Of a stretch of 64,000 bases of DNA, positions 32,135 through 39,645 are shown one piece after another. The position numbers and the translations under genes were made by a program. The notes below the pieces were generated by a model. It did not search any database. It was not told the origin of the DNA and saw only the letters and a program-made list of their open reading frames with translations. The stretch is from a virus. Position 1 is the stretch's first letter. Each line of letters begins with the position of its first letter. Where the stretch lies: positions 1-64,000 of the IMG/VR virus record IMGVR_UViG_3300022745_000628; one strand, 5' to 3'.

Positions 32135-32419
32135 ATGTATCAAACCAACTCAGAACCAATGACGCTTAACGTGAAAATGTGGTTATCGCTCGCGCCTAGC
32201 CCGCCAACTGCCCAAACATTTAACCTCTATATGCATACACCATCGGCGTACTATTTTTGCAGACACCCGCAATCCGAAGAGCACGGATACGAAATTTTAC
32301 GATTGTGGTGTGAAACCCATATATTCTTACTACACAAGTTAGATCCGTTAGCTAAAGGTCATGTTACCTGGCTTATACCGCTTCCAAAGTATTTCCGAAG
32401 ATATGCCAAGTGGGGTTAA
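32135..32419 (+). CDS. MW-KL array 20 (94 aa)
   Basis: Signature LNVKMWLSLAP. His/Tyr-rich after the motif (LYMHTPSAYYFCRHP), then a helix with several Leu and His. Confidence 0.85.
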   Translation: MYQTNSEPMTLNVKMWLSLAPSPPTAQTFNLYMHTPSAYYFCRHPQSEEHGYEILRLWCETHIFLLHKLDPLAKGHVTWLIPLPKYFRRYAKWG

Positions 32420-32633
32420 TGACGCCATGTGGCGTAAACTAGACATGCATACCGAACACTGTAATGGCCATATTAGTCAGCCGTGGCCAGCGTGGTGCGT
32501 TATGGCCGCCCAACTTGTATACACAGGGTTAGAGTTCGCAACCATTTTAGCGCTTATTCGAAATAACCATAATAACGCACTTTTTCCACCGCAGGTACGG
32601 AGAATTATAACTGATGTCATATATAAGCCATAG
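32403..32633 (+). CDS. MW-KL array 21 (76 aa)
   Basis: ATG 32403 inside array 20 gives MPSGVNDAMWRKLDM. V-Y-T-G-L replaces Y-A-G. Ends with a helix PPQVRRIITDVIYKP, in the style of the 37-39 kb subgroup tails. Confidence 0.85.
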   Translation: MPSGVNDAMWRKLDMHTEHCNGHISQPWPAWCVMAAQLVYTGLEFATILALIRNNHNNALFPPQVRRIITDVIYKP

Positions 32634-32850
32634 AATGTGGGCACGGCTGGCAATAGATAGAGATTTACGTTTCCAAATAGCTTGCCCTAGTAACGTCTGG
32701 ATAAATACTCGCGCTTTCCCAAAGCACACACCACTGCTGCACAAAGTATGTACCCCACTCACCACACTTAATTCATTCGACGTTTTTTGGCACGCGCGCA
32801 CGGTAGAGCACGCCGTTTTTAGCGCAATCGACTTCAGTTATCTAGCTTAG
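32614..32850 (+). CDS. MW-KL array 22 (78 aa)
   Basis: MSYISHRMWARLAI; His replaces Asn before R-M-W. Followed by AIDRDLRFQI. 20-base overlap with array 21. Confidence 0.85.
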   Translation: MSYISHRMWARLAIDRDLRFQIACPSNVWINTRAFPKHTPLLHKVCTPLTTLNSFDVFWHARTVEHAVFSAIDFSYLA

Positions 32851-32862
32851 GGAGCCGGCTGT

Positions 32863-33162
32863 ATGCCTAAATTGAAGAAAAATGCGGTGAGCGCACTTAA
32901 TCGAGATATGTGGGCAAAATTGGAGATCCCTATTGCACACATACGCAGCCCGTTTGATAACAGCCCTGATTTAGCAGGTTATATTATTCTGCACAAAGAC
33001 TTAATGAGGCCTACTAATGATTGGGCAGCTGCAAAAATAAACATATTTTGGTCAAGTTCTTTTTCGGATGTAATAATCCTGCTTCGGGCAGCAGTAAATA
33101 GTACTCGGGATTGTACCTATCCATTGGAGTCCGGAGTGTTGCATGACGCTGTTAGAAACTAG
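32863..33162 (+). CDS. MW-KL array 23 (99 aa)
   Basis: GGGAG precedes the ATG. The basic lead MPKLKKNAVSA precedes LNRDMWAKLEI. L-A-G-Y near residue 40. Confidence 0.85.
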   Translation: MPKLKKNAVSALNRDMWAKLEIPIAHIRSPFDNSPDLAGYIILHKDLMRPTNDWAAAKINIFWSSSFSDVIILLRAAVNSTRDCTYPLESGVLHDAVRN

Positions 33163-33421
33163 TATGCCAGATAGTAATGTGCACCAGTTAATGTGGAAGA
33201 AGTTGTTAATCGGAGAATCCAACGGGCTCGCGTACGGTCCCGCTAACATAGTGTACAACGGTATTTTTCCTAAAGGTTTCAACAACGTTAGGTTAGATAT
33301 GCTTCACATAGTTACTAACTATTTATACCTGTCGTCACGAATTAGTCGCAGTGTGTACACGGAATTACGCCAAGCGGTACGTCTGAGAAATCCTTTGCGA
33401 GATTCACGAGGAGATGAATGA
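33143..33421 (+). CDS. MW-KL array 24 (92 aa)
   Basis: GGAG 6 bases before ATG 33143; ATG 33164 is an alternative. Signature V-H-Q-L-M-W-K-K-L, then I-V-Y-N-G-I. The second half is Arg/Tyr-rich. Confidence 0.85.
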   Translation: MTLLETSMPDSNVHQLMWKKLLIGESNGLAYGPANIVYNGIFPKGFNNVRLDMLHIVTNYLYLSSRISRSVYTELRQAVRLRNPLRDSRGDE

Positions 33422-33696
33422 GCGGCTTAAATAAACAAATGTGGCGACAGCTATACTTGGATAAAAAACTCTTAAAAGATAGCACTCTCGCAGGCGCTGT
33501 TCCGAATGGACGTAGTTTTAGGCCGGACTATATCCGCGGGTACACCGGTGCGGTACTAAAGCACCACATGCCCGATAGATTACGAGATAACGTAAAAATG
33601 ACACATACGGTGTCGCTACCTATTCGCGGTGCCATATTTTCCAACTTCAACGCTGTATTCAGAAAGTTAGCTTTTGATGTTGATCACTTCTCATGA
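33418..33696 (+). CDS. MW-KL array 25 (92 aa)
   Basis: GAGGAG upstream, ATGA junction. MSGLNKQMWRQLYL. Basic after the motif (DKKLLKDS), with no Y-A-G. Confidence 0.85.
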   Translation: MSGLNKQMWRQLYLDKKLLKDSTLAGAVPNGRSFRPDYIRGYTGAVLKHHMPDRLRDNVKMTHTVSLPIRGAIFSNFNAVFRKLAFDVDHFS

Positions 33697-34024
33697 TTTT
33701 TCTAGCAGATCTACCGGCGTTGCGTATGCGATGTGGTTTAAATTAATATTCGCAGACAAGCCGTGTGATCCTAACGAGGCGAGTTACATACGACCACAAA
33801 ATATTAGCAAGGTTGGCCCGTTGGAACTTGCTGGGCCGGATATGTCGGAATTCGAGATACTCCCATATTTGCACGATGTATGCAGCCAAACTGTAGCTGA
33901 TTACCTTATTTGCATAGACGATTACACCTTGACGTACATGCGTACGGCTATCCAAGACATAGAATTTCGACTAGAACACGTCCAGTTAGAAATGGCAAGC
34001 GCTGTGTGCTGTGATAAAGATTAA
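33677..34024 (+). CDS. MW-KL array 26, long form (115 aa)
   Basis: V-A-Y-A-M-W-F-K-L-I-F at residues 15-25. Longer acidic C-terminal half with many Asp/Glu/Tyr and a C-C-D-K-D end. Confidence 0.8.
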   Translation: MLITSHDFSSRSTGVAYAMWFKLIFADKPCDPNEASYIRPQNISKVGPLELAGPDMSEFEILPYLHDVCSQTVADYLICIDDYTLTYMRTAIQDIEFRLEHVQLEMASAVCCDKD

Positions 34025-34405
34025 ATGCGTAAGATGCCGTACAATTTCCTGTTAACTCTGGCGGATCAGCTAGATAGCGCACTTGCGTTTCTAGGCTTGT
34101 CCGGTTGGGTGCGACAGCCTATCAATATTCGAATGCAACTGAAGCTTCAACATAGGTATGTAAGCGAGGTATGGGATGCTTGGGCGCAACGCCGATTGTA
34201 CAATCCATTAGAGATGCCGGGCTGGATATATCCCAGATATGATCCTTGCCATATGCTACCGCGAGCTATTTCTGCGCGACAGCATGAAGCGCTTACGCAG
34301 TTAAAAATTAATTGGATGCGCAGCCTAATGTTGTTAGAAGTTGCGTTTATGATGCAGTTGCGACTGCGATTATTCACAAAATTAAGGAACTTAGGCTGTG
34401 CGTGA
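34025..34405 (+). CDS. MW-KL array 27, long form with internal motif (126 aa)
   Basis: The signature-like I-N-I-R-M-Q-L-K-L sits at residue 32, Gln for Trp, behind a 30-residue helical extension (FLLTLADQLDSALAFLG). Possibly two fused units. Confidence 0.65.
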   Translation: MRKMPYNFLLTLADQLDSALAFLGLSGWVRQPINIRMQLKLQHRYVSEVWDAWAQRRLYNPLEMPGWIYPRYDPCHMLPRAISARQHEALTQLKINWMRSLMLLEVAFMMQLRLRLFTKLRNLGCA

Positions 34406-34622
34406 CAATCCTGTCGGTAATCAGATGTCGAAAAAATGCTTGGATGCGAGCCGCGCGGTGTACGCTGTGCCGTACGTGGCGCATAATAAAATCCATTGGT
34501 GTGATGGACATTTGACAAATGTTGCGTGTGTGTATGGCACCACTGACTTGCAGATCATTGAGCATATCCACAACGTTACCGTGGCCAGGTACATTAAATG
34601 GAGGCAGGTTGATGTCGTTTAA
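34398..34622 (+). CDS. MW-KL array 28, eroded motif (74 aa)
   Basis: GTG start. V-G-N-Q-M-S-K-K-C-L keeps N-x-M-x-K-x-L without Trp. Rich in His, Cys and Val. Confidence 0.65.
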   Translation: MRDNPVGNQMSKKCLDASRAVYAVPYVAHNKIHWCDGHLTNVACVYGTTDLQIIEHIHNVTVARYIKWRQVDVV

Positions 34623-34869
34623 GCTTATTAACCTGTTAATGTGGTGGAAACTTGCGGGGGGTACCACTGCGGAAGGCCCTAAAAATATATGCGCTGCCGC
34701 AGGTGCAACTATTCGTACGCAGCTTAAGATCGCGTTATCAGATACGTACGTGACTGCTTATACCGTTACTGGCCTACGAGACGCACACACTCGGAGCAGG
34801 GTACTTCAGGAAACTATTTATGATGTGTGCGATCAAATTGCAGATCAGTGGAATATCAACGAATGTTAA
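34612..34869 (+). CDS. MW-KL array 29 (85 aa)
   Basis: ATG 34612 gives MSFKLINLLMWWKLAGG. A-A-A-G-A at the Y-A-G place. Last complete gene before the transposon. Confidence 0.85.
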   Translation: MSFKLINLLMWWKLAGGTTAEGPKNICAAAGATIRTQLKIALSDTYVTAYTVTGLRDAHTRSRVLQETIYDVCDQIADQWNINEC

Positions 34870-35000
34870 ATTCTGCAATGCTGTACAAAGCCGCTAGTTA
34901 TTACGGTATCGCGTTAAATGTGCACGGTTATTATTTAGACCGGAACAAGCTTAACGATGATGAGAATAGTTATCAAAACGATAGTATTTCATCGTTTTGA
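34863..35000 (+). pseudogene. MW-KL array 30, 5' fragment cut by the transposon
   Basis: ATG overlaps array 29. The frame reads MLNSAMLYKAASYYGIAL (decayed signature N-S-A-M-L-Y-K) and is natural to about 34970. It then continues into transposon sequence to a stop at 35000. Its missing 3' part lies beyond the element at about 36680-36797. Confidence 0.7.
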
Positions 35001-36070
35001 GTCCGATTGTCCGAGCGACTATAAACTGCTCGGTTGAGGATATTGACGGCCGCGTTTGTATCCGCGTCCGTTTCGTACCCACAAGAAACACACCGATAAG
35101 CCAGGCCTACCCTGGAAGATCTATCGATGTTTCCACACCTGGAACAAGTTTGCGAGGTGTAAGCGGCAGGAACATCCTGTACGCCCACACCCTTAGCCGC
35201 GCACTTGTCTTTGATCTTTTGCAATGTCTTGGAATAAACCCACGACGCCATTTTATTGGCGAATCGCCTGGACATTGTTCGAGAGGCTCGGGTGCCGCGC
35301 TTAACGTTTTTAAGCGCTTCAAGCACTACGTAAGTAGGCTGCTCTGCCGCCAGCATCTGATTTACAGCCTTGCCGACAAGGTTGTCTCGTTGCTGCATGG
35401 TGCGCTGGCGGTTTACAGACCCTCGTTTTTGTCTTGCTAGCTTTTCGTAAACCCGTTCTAGCTCTTGCCCATAAATATTGCCGGTAGAAGTAGCGAGTAA
35501 ACGCTTGTAACCGCAATCCACGCCTACTGGTTTATCGCCAGGCGAAGTAGTCGCAGCTACTTCTTTTTCAAAGCAAACATCTAGATAAAATCTGTTACCA
35601 ACTTGCCGCAGTCTGGCGGACTTACTTAGCTGCCAACCGTCTGTAACAAACGCGTTGAAGTGCTTGTGTTTGTGCGTAGGCAGTGCCAGTTTAATCCCCC
35701 TCCCTAGTGAAGCCAGCCTGACCCAGAAATCGAACGAAGTAGTTTGAGCGTTTCTGTCGAAGGTTACAAATCGGCTGTCTAAATTGATCACAGATCGGCG
35801 AAACACAGGTTTACTTGTGCATCGCCCCCGCGATAATCTAGCTTTCGCGGATTTCACGATCTCGGAAGCTTGCTTACCTAAGCATTGCTGCAGCCTTGCG
35901 GATAGCCAACTATCTACTTTTTGCGTTACAAACTTTACCTTAGGAGCCTCCCAAAGTAAGTCGATGTAAAGATTCACTACGCGAACGGCTTCTACCATAA
36001 CTTCGGCTAACGCAGTCTTTTTGCCCGCGTTGCTGTACGCCAAATTGAGTTGGCAACGTCTAATCTCCAT
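34973..36070 (-). CDS. tnpB: TnpB RNA-guided nuclease (365 aa)
   Basis: RuvC-type catalytic residues are all in place: D185 in GVDCGY, E251 in V-V-L-E-A-L, and D337 in D-A-D-T-N-A-A-V-N-I. Between them is a four-Cys zinc finger (C309, C312, C327, C330). The N-terminal 100 residues are basic and match the RNA/target recognition part. Family knowledge: TnpB uses an omega RNA from the element's end to cut the donor site and so maintain the transposon. Length is normal for compact TnpB. Its ATG overlaps the end of tnpA by 11 bases, so the two are co-expressed. Confidence 0.9.
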   Translation of the reverse strand: MEIRRCQLNLAYSNAGKKTALAEVMVEAVRVVNLYIDLLWEAPKVKFVTQKVDSWLSARLQQCLGKQASEIVKSAKARLSRGRCTSKPVFRRSVINLDSRFVTFDRNAQTTSFDFWVRLASLGRGIKLALPTHKHKHFNAFVTDGWQLSKSARLRQVGNRFYLDVCFEKEVAATTSPGDKPVGVDCGYKRLLATSTGNIYGQELERVYEKLARQKRGSVNRQRTMQQRDNLVGKAVNQMLAAEQPTYVVLEALKNVKRGTRASRTMSRRFANKMASWVYSKTLQKIKDKCAAKGVGVQDVPAAYTSQTCSRCGNIDRSSRVGLAYRCVSCGYETDADTNAAVNILNRAVYSRSDNRTQNDEILSF

Positions 36071-36617
36071 GTTGCAACTCCTGTATCAATTTTTCTGTGT
36101 TACGTTGCGTCCTACGACGCCCATAAAGGCGAGCGCAGAAACTGGTGACAATGGCCACAAAATCTTGCATTAGGTCGCTTTTGTCGTCCATCGCTGGGTT
36201 TATGACTACAAACTCACAAGCTGGTTTTGCTGCTACCAGCAAGTTAAAACCAAATCGCGTCAGCCGGTCCTTATGCTCTATCACAATCCTGGCAACTGTA
36301 TCGTCTCGCAAAATCTTTAGTAACTTTTTACGATCGTCATTTAGTCCGCTTCCGATCTCCGTAACAATGTCTGAGACTATCCAACCTTTGGCAGCGCAAA
36401 AGCTAGCTACGCGTTCGGCCTGGGTTGTCAGCTTGCTTTTGTTTTGAGCAGAGCTCACGCGCGCGTAAACAATCGTCTTGCCAACTATTGCGGCATCTTC
36501 TATACACACGGTACCAGTTGGCAGCCTATACGCCCCAGGTATTTTTCCTGCCTTGAATTGCTTCCACGCGGTTTGGTAAGTAATGCCGTGTTGTTTTGCG
36601 TAATCTCGTAATCTCAT
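36060..36617 (-). CDS. tnpA: IS607-family serine-recombinase transposase (185 aa)
   Basis: Residues 1-40 form a MerR-like helix-turn-helix (RLRDYAKQHGITYQTAWKQ). The catalytic domain starts I-V-Y-A-R-V-S-S (nucleophile serine about residue 55), then Q-A-E-R-V and E-H-K-D-R-L-T-R near 115. This is the small IS607 architecture with the DNA-binding domain in front. TATAAT on the - strand (36626-36631) lies 6 bases before the ATG. Confidence 0.9.
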   Translation of the reverse strand: MRLRDYAKQHGITYQTAWKQFKAGKIPGAYRLPTGTVCIEDAAIVGKTIVYARVSSAQNKSKLTTQAERVASFCAAKGWIVSDIVTEIGSGLNDDRKKLLKILRDDTVARIVIEHKDRLTRFGFNLLVAAKPACEFVVINPAMDDKSDLMQDFVAIVTSFCARLYGRRRTQRNTEKLIQELQHGD

Positions 36618-36679
36618 GTTTTTATTATAGCAAAGGAATACAAAAGACTATGCCTTATTCAAAAGAATTTCAATACCTT

Positions 36680-36797
36680 CTCAACGTCGGCTGTCCATGA
36701 CGTTGCGTTTGAGCTACATATTAAAGAACAGCAACGTATATTGTTTTTATTGCTTGACAAGCAGTTGCGCGGCACAGGAGTTAAAATTGAGTTTTAA
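36680..36797 (+). pseudogene. 3' fragment of the transposon-split MW-KL gene
   Basis: The open frame reads V-H-D-V-A-F-E-L-H-I-K-E-Q-Q-R and ends QLRGTGVKIEF with TAA at 36795-36797. The stop overlaps the TTG of the next member, as between intact members. It is taken as the severed end of the gene begun at 34863. Confidence 0.6.
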
Positions 36798-37023
36798 TAT
36801 TAAAATGTGGTTACGCCTTGTGATATTTCCAATACATAAGTTTCGGCGTCGCGAGCCACATGACGGGTTGTATGCTGGGGTCGTAACACCAGAATTTCGC
36901 ATAATGCTGGATCAGGGAATGGCAATAGCCCACATACATTCAAAAGTACATATGTTGCAGTCTATGCCTGTGGAGCTCCCTGTACATCATGTAATCGAGG
37001 AAATCGTTTATGACAGAGCTTAA
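36787..37023 (+). CDS. MW-KL array 31 (78 aa)
   Basis: TTG start with CAGGAG 7 bases before it. M-S-F-N-I-K-M-W-L-R-L gives a compact lead, then L-Y-A-G-V-V. An upstream ATG at 36697 in frame would include sequence of the interrupted gene and is rejected. Ends V-I-E-E-I-V-Y-D-R-A. Confidence 0.8.
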   Translation: MSFNIKMWLRLVIFPIHKFRRREPHDGLYAGVVTPEFRIMLDQGMAIAHIHSKVHMLQSMPVELPVHHVIEEIVYDRA

Positions 37024-37261
37024 AGAAATGGAAGAGTGGTGGTCTGTAAACAAGCTCATGTGGGACAGACTAGCGGCAGCAGCAATAATACGCGAGCGAC
37101 CAGCGGACATACGGTACGCTGGCGAAGCACGCGCTTTCTTTGCTAAGCTGTCGCATCAAGCGTATAAAATATCAGGTACGTATGAGGCCAGATTTCGAAA
37201 TATGTCTGGGCAGATCGCCGTATATTATGTAATCTCGGAAATTGTCCATGTCAAAACATAG
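37010..37261 (+). CDS. MW-KL array 32, high-identity subgroup (83 aa)
   Basis: First of about ten very similar copies. VNKLMWDRLAA, R-Y-A-G-E, then an end V-I-S-E-I-V-H-V-K-T. The ATG lies within the codons for V-Y of the preceding gene. Confidence 0.9.
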   Translation: MTELKEMEEWWSVNKLMWDRLAAAAIIRERPADIRYAGEARAFFAKLSHQAYKISGTYEARFRNMSGQIAVYYVISEIVHVKT

Positions 37262-37499
37262 CGAACAGTTAGTCAGATTGTCAATAAACAAGCTCATGTG
37301 GGATAAGTTAGCTGTAGCAGCGTCTGAGTACGAGAGTCCGAGTAATTTCTGTTACGCCGGTGGCATGGACGCTTTAGTAATTAACATGTCGCTGTCCCAC
37401 TATGCCGTATTATTATCCTACGCTGATAAACATAAACATCAGCCAATGTTTATCGGCGTGCAGCGGTTAATCGTGAGAATTGTCGATGCCAAAACATAG
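37248..37499 (+). CDS. MW-KL array 33, high-identity subgroup (83 aa)
   Basis: MSKHSEQLVRLSINKLMWDKLAV. A-S-E-Y-E-S-P and C-Y-A-G-G are shared almost exactly with array 34. The start is in the V-H codons of array 32. Confidence 0.9.
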   Translation: MSKHSEQLVRLSINKLMWDKLAVAASEYESPSNFCYAGGMDALVINMSLSHYAVLLSYADKHKHQPMFIGVQRLIVRIVDAKT

Positions 37500-37734
37500 A
37501 GAACTTTCAATGAAATTAGCAGTAAACGAACTCATGTGGGATAGGTTAGCCGTTACAGCATCTGAGTACGAGCGGCTGTCTGAGTTCTGTTATGCGGGCG
37601 GTGTTAGCCGTTTACTAGCTAACATATCGATCCAACAATATAAAGGATTACTAGCTCATATAGAGAATCTTAGACATACCTCCACGCATCTTATCTTGCA
37701 GGTACTTATCCAGAAAACTGTACGGCAAAGCTAG
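37486..37734 (+). CDS. MW-KL array 34, high-identity subgroup (82 aa)
   Basis: MPKHRELSMKLAVNELMWDRLAV, with the same T/A-A-S-E-Y-E-R and F-C-Y-A-G-G as array 33. It has lost the usual tail (ends KTVRQS) and is followed by a 10-base gap containing an echo of the normal start (TAGAGAACTTTCA). Confidence 0.9.
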   Translation: MPKHRELSMKLAVNELMWDRLAVTASEYERLSEFCYAGGVSRLLANISIQQYKGLLAHIENLRHTSTHLILQVLIQKTVRQS

Positions 37735-37744
37735 AGAACTTTCA

Positions 37745-37972
37745 ATGAAATTAACAGTAAATAAGCTCATGTGGGATAGGTTAGCGATTGAGAGCATTGA
37801 TTTCCAGCCAGCGCATAATACCGCATACTCCGGTAGCAGAGAGGCTTTAGTAGCTAAAATGCAATATAAGCAGTATACTTACTTCATGGAGTGGATACCT
37901 ATGGTGCAGTATCACCTAAGTTTGGTTGTAGTGGATAGGGCAGTCAGGCGCATATTGTATGCCAGAACATAG
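37745..37972 (+). CDS. MW-KL array 35, high-identity subgroup (75 aa)
   Basis: Starts MKLTVNKLMWDRLAI and lacks the 8-residue lead of its neighbours, although the DNA just upstream (AACTTTCA) resembles the lead of array 34. I-D-F-Q-P and A-Y-S-G-S match array 38. Confidence 0.9.
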   Translation: MKLTVNKLMWDRLAIESIDFQPAHNTAYSGSREALVAKMQYKQYTYFMEWIPMVQYHLSLVVVDRAVRRILYART

Positions 37973-38210
37973 CAAACTTTCAATTCGCCGGCCAGTAAAC
38001 AAGCTCATGTGGGATAAGCTAGCGGTTAAGTCAAATAGTGATGAGTATCCGAGTGCCGTACAGTACGCTGGGGATACATCCCCTTTAGTAAATAAGATAA
38101 CGTGGCAAGGTTATAACACAGTGATGGCATATGTAAGCTTGATGAGATACAGTTCCGCATATTACGCAGTATATGATTTAATAGAGGAAATTGTTTATGA
38201 CAAAAGCTAA
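37959..38210 (+). CDS. MW-KL array 36, high-identity subgroup (83 aa)
   Basis: MPEHSKLSIRRPVNKLMWDKLAV, Q-Y-A-G-D, tail L-I-E-E-I-V-Y-D-K-S. 14-base overlap at each end. Confidence 0.9.
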   Translation: MPEHSKLSIRRPVNKLMWDKLAVKSNSDEYPSAVQYAGDTSPLVNKITWQGYNTVMAYVSLMRYSSAYYAVYDLIEEIVYDKS

Positions 38211-38448
38211 CAGGCGTCCAATCAAATTACCAGTAAACCGGCTTATGTGGGATAGCTTAGCGATTAAAGCAGATGAGTACGAGAATCCGGCTCATGTCTG
38301 TTATGCCGGCAGTAAGGACGCTTTAGTAGCTAAAGTAACGCTGGCGCACTATCACGGATTACTAGACTATGCATATAATACGCAAAATATTTCATCGTCT
38401 ATTAGCCTGCAGCAATTAATCAGGAGAACTGCGAATGTCAAGCCATAA
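38197..38448 (+). CDS. MW-KL array 37, high-identity subgroup (83 aa)
   Basis: MTKANRRPIKLPVNRLMWDSL. Its first 60 bases are nearly identical to array 38. D-E-Y-E-N-P and C-Y-A-G-S are shared with array 33. Confidence 0.9.
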   Translation: MTKANRRPIKLPVNRLMWDSLAIKADEYENPAHVCYAGSKDALVAKVTLAHYHGLLDYAYNTQNISSSISLQQLIRRTANVKP

Positions 38449-38686
38449 CAAACATCCAATCAAATTACCAGTAAACCGGCTTATGTGGGATAGTCTAGCA
38501 GTCGAGCCCATTGATTTCCAGATACCGCACGATACATGTTACGCTGGCAGTACGACTGGTTTATTAACTAAGATGCCGAAGGCGCAATATAACGTATTAC
38601 TAGACATGGTAGCTGTTATGCCGTATCCGCAGACTTCTCTTGTCGTGTATAGTCTATTAAAGAGAATTTGGCATGTCGGAGTATAA
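38435..38686 (+). CDS. MW-KL array 38, high-identity subgroup (83 aa)
   Basis: MSSHNKHPIKLPVNRLMWDSL. The N-terminal third matches array 37, but the next block (I-D-F-Q-I-P) matches array 35, so it looks like a recombinant. Confidence 0.9.
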   Translation: MSSHNKHPIKLPVNRLMWDSLAVEPIDFQIPHDTCYAGSTTGLLTKMPKAQYNVLLDMVAVMPYPQTSLVVYSLLKRIWHVGV

Positions 38687-38930
38687 CAAACATCCAATCA
38701 AATTACCAATAAATAAGCTTATGTGGAATAAGCTAGCGGCCAATTCATTAGAGAAGGAGCTACCGAATCACACCGTTTGCGCTGGCGATATAGGCGCTTT
38801 CATGCCTGACAGGCCATCGTCGTCGTCGGAAGATTACCAAGCGCTATACTATGCCGCTAGATTGTCAAATGTATTTGTGGACTTCGTTGCGCATGCGGCA
38901 ATCGGTGAAATTGTTTATGGCAAAAATTAA
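38673..38930 (+). CDS. MW-KL array 39, high-identity subgroup (85 aa)
   Basis: The lead MSEYNKHPIKLPINKLMW is almost that of array 38. After the motif the sequence switches to L-E-K-E-L-P, V-C-A-G-D and a Ser-rich loop (PSSSSEDY). Confidence 0.9.
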   Translation: MSEYNKHPIKLPINKLMWNKLAANSLEKELPNHTVCAGDIGAFMPDRPSSSSEDYQALYYAARLSNVFVDFVAHAAIGEIVYGKN

Positions 38931-39177
38931 TAAATTTCTAGTGAAATTACCAGTAAACAAGCTCATGTGGGATAGGTTGTCGGCTGACGCGTTAGAGAGT
39001 GAGCTGCCTGGTAACTACTATTACTCCGGCCGATTTAACAGCGCCATGTATAGCCGGCAATGGCAGGCATGCGGCATAATACTAGCCGTTGCAGAGGATC
39101 CGCGGTATCTTCGACAGTCTAACGAGTCTAACGGCGTGCACAAAATAATCTTGGAAATTGTGCATGCCCGCACATAA
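38917..39177 (+). CDS. MW-KL array 40, high-identity subgroup (86 aa)
   Basis: MAKINKFLVKLPVNKLMWDRL. L-E-S-E-L-P matches array 39. Y-Y-S-G-R at the Y-A-G place. Tail I-I-L-E-I-V-H-A-R-T. Confidence 0.9.
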   Translation: MAKINKFLVKLPVNKLMWDRLSADALESELPGNYYYSGRFNSAMYSRQWQACGIILAVAEDPRYLRQSNESNGVHKIILEIVHART

Positions 39178-39430
39178 CGAACATCCGGTCAAATTGACGG
39201 TGAATAAGCTTATGTGGTACGCACTGACGGATGCGCCCATTTATTATGAAATAATGATTGACACTTGTTACGCTGGTAGCGCCGGGCCTTTCTTAGATGT
39301 CATGCGATGGGTTCAATATAAAACACTGCTGGACCACGTCAATAGAACGATGCCAGCCGATAGTTTGCAACTGACGCTGCTAAGCAGCGCTACCGTCCCA
39401 CTTCTAAAACTAGACCGGTTTCAAAAATGA
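39164..39430 (+). CDS. MW-KL array 41 (88 aa)
   Basis: MPAHNEHPVKLTVNKLMWYAL, C-Y-A-G-S, Q-Y-K-T-L-L. Last member of the high-identity block; its C-terminus (PLLKLDRFQK) differs. Confidence 0.9.
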   Translation: MPAHNEHPVKLTVNKLMWYALTDAPIYYEIMIDTCYAGSAGPFLDVMRWVQYKTLLDHVNRTMPADSLQLTLLSSATVPLLKLDRFQK

Positions 39431-39645
39431 TAAATCACAAAATGTACAGACTATTAGCGCTAGCACAGCCAAACTTCGAGCAGCCTTCCAATAGCGTATT
39501 CGTTGGCTCGGTAGCCGCACTATTAAGCCGTGTGGAGCACCATACCATTGTGTTTAAATGTACTGCAGTGGCGGAGCTTTGTAAGCTGCATATATCAATT
39601 TCAAAAGAACTTTGGCTATTGCAAGGTAAATATTTTGACTATTAA
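39427..39645 (+). CDS. MW-KL array 42, eroded motif (72 aa)
   Basis: ATGA junction. MINHKMYRLLALA has Tyr for Trp and only two residues of lead. V-F-V-G-S replaces Y-A-G. Confidence 0.75.
   Translation: MINHKMYRLLALAQPNFEQPSNSVFVGSVAALLSRVEHHTIVFKCTAVAELCKLHISISKELWLLQGKYFDY

Larger units (their letters stand above)
34970..36690 (-). mobile_element. IS607-type transposon (tnpA + tnpB)
   Basis: Two overlapping genes on the - strand, opposite to everything else: a serine-recombinase transposase and a TnpB nuclease. Exact ends cannot be fixed because IS607-type elements lack long inverted repeats. The left end should lie just beyond the tnpB stop (34973) and the right end between 36620 and 36690. 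Both reading frames are intact, so the insertion looks recent and possibly still mobile. The end of the tnpB gene is expected to encode the guide (omega) RNA. Confidence 0.85.
37010..39430 (+). repeat. High-identity tandem gene block within the array
   Basis: About ten copies with a period of 212-262 bases. The stretch coding for (P/S/T)-V-N-K-L-M-W-D (for example GTAAACAAGCTCATGTGGGA) is nearly identical in all of them, as is the region around each start. Blocks after the motif are shared between non-adjacent copies. Confidence 0.8.

Noticed and set aside
34997-35440. + strand frame across tnpB
   Set aside because: Antisense shadow of an intact tnpB with all its catalytic residues.
36697-36786. 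ATG at 36697 as the start of array gene 31
   Set aside because: It would add 30 residues derived from the interrupted gene in another frame. TTG 36787 has CAGGAG at the right distance and gives the usual short lead.
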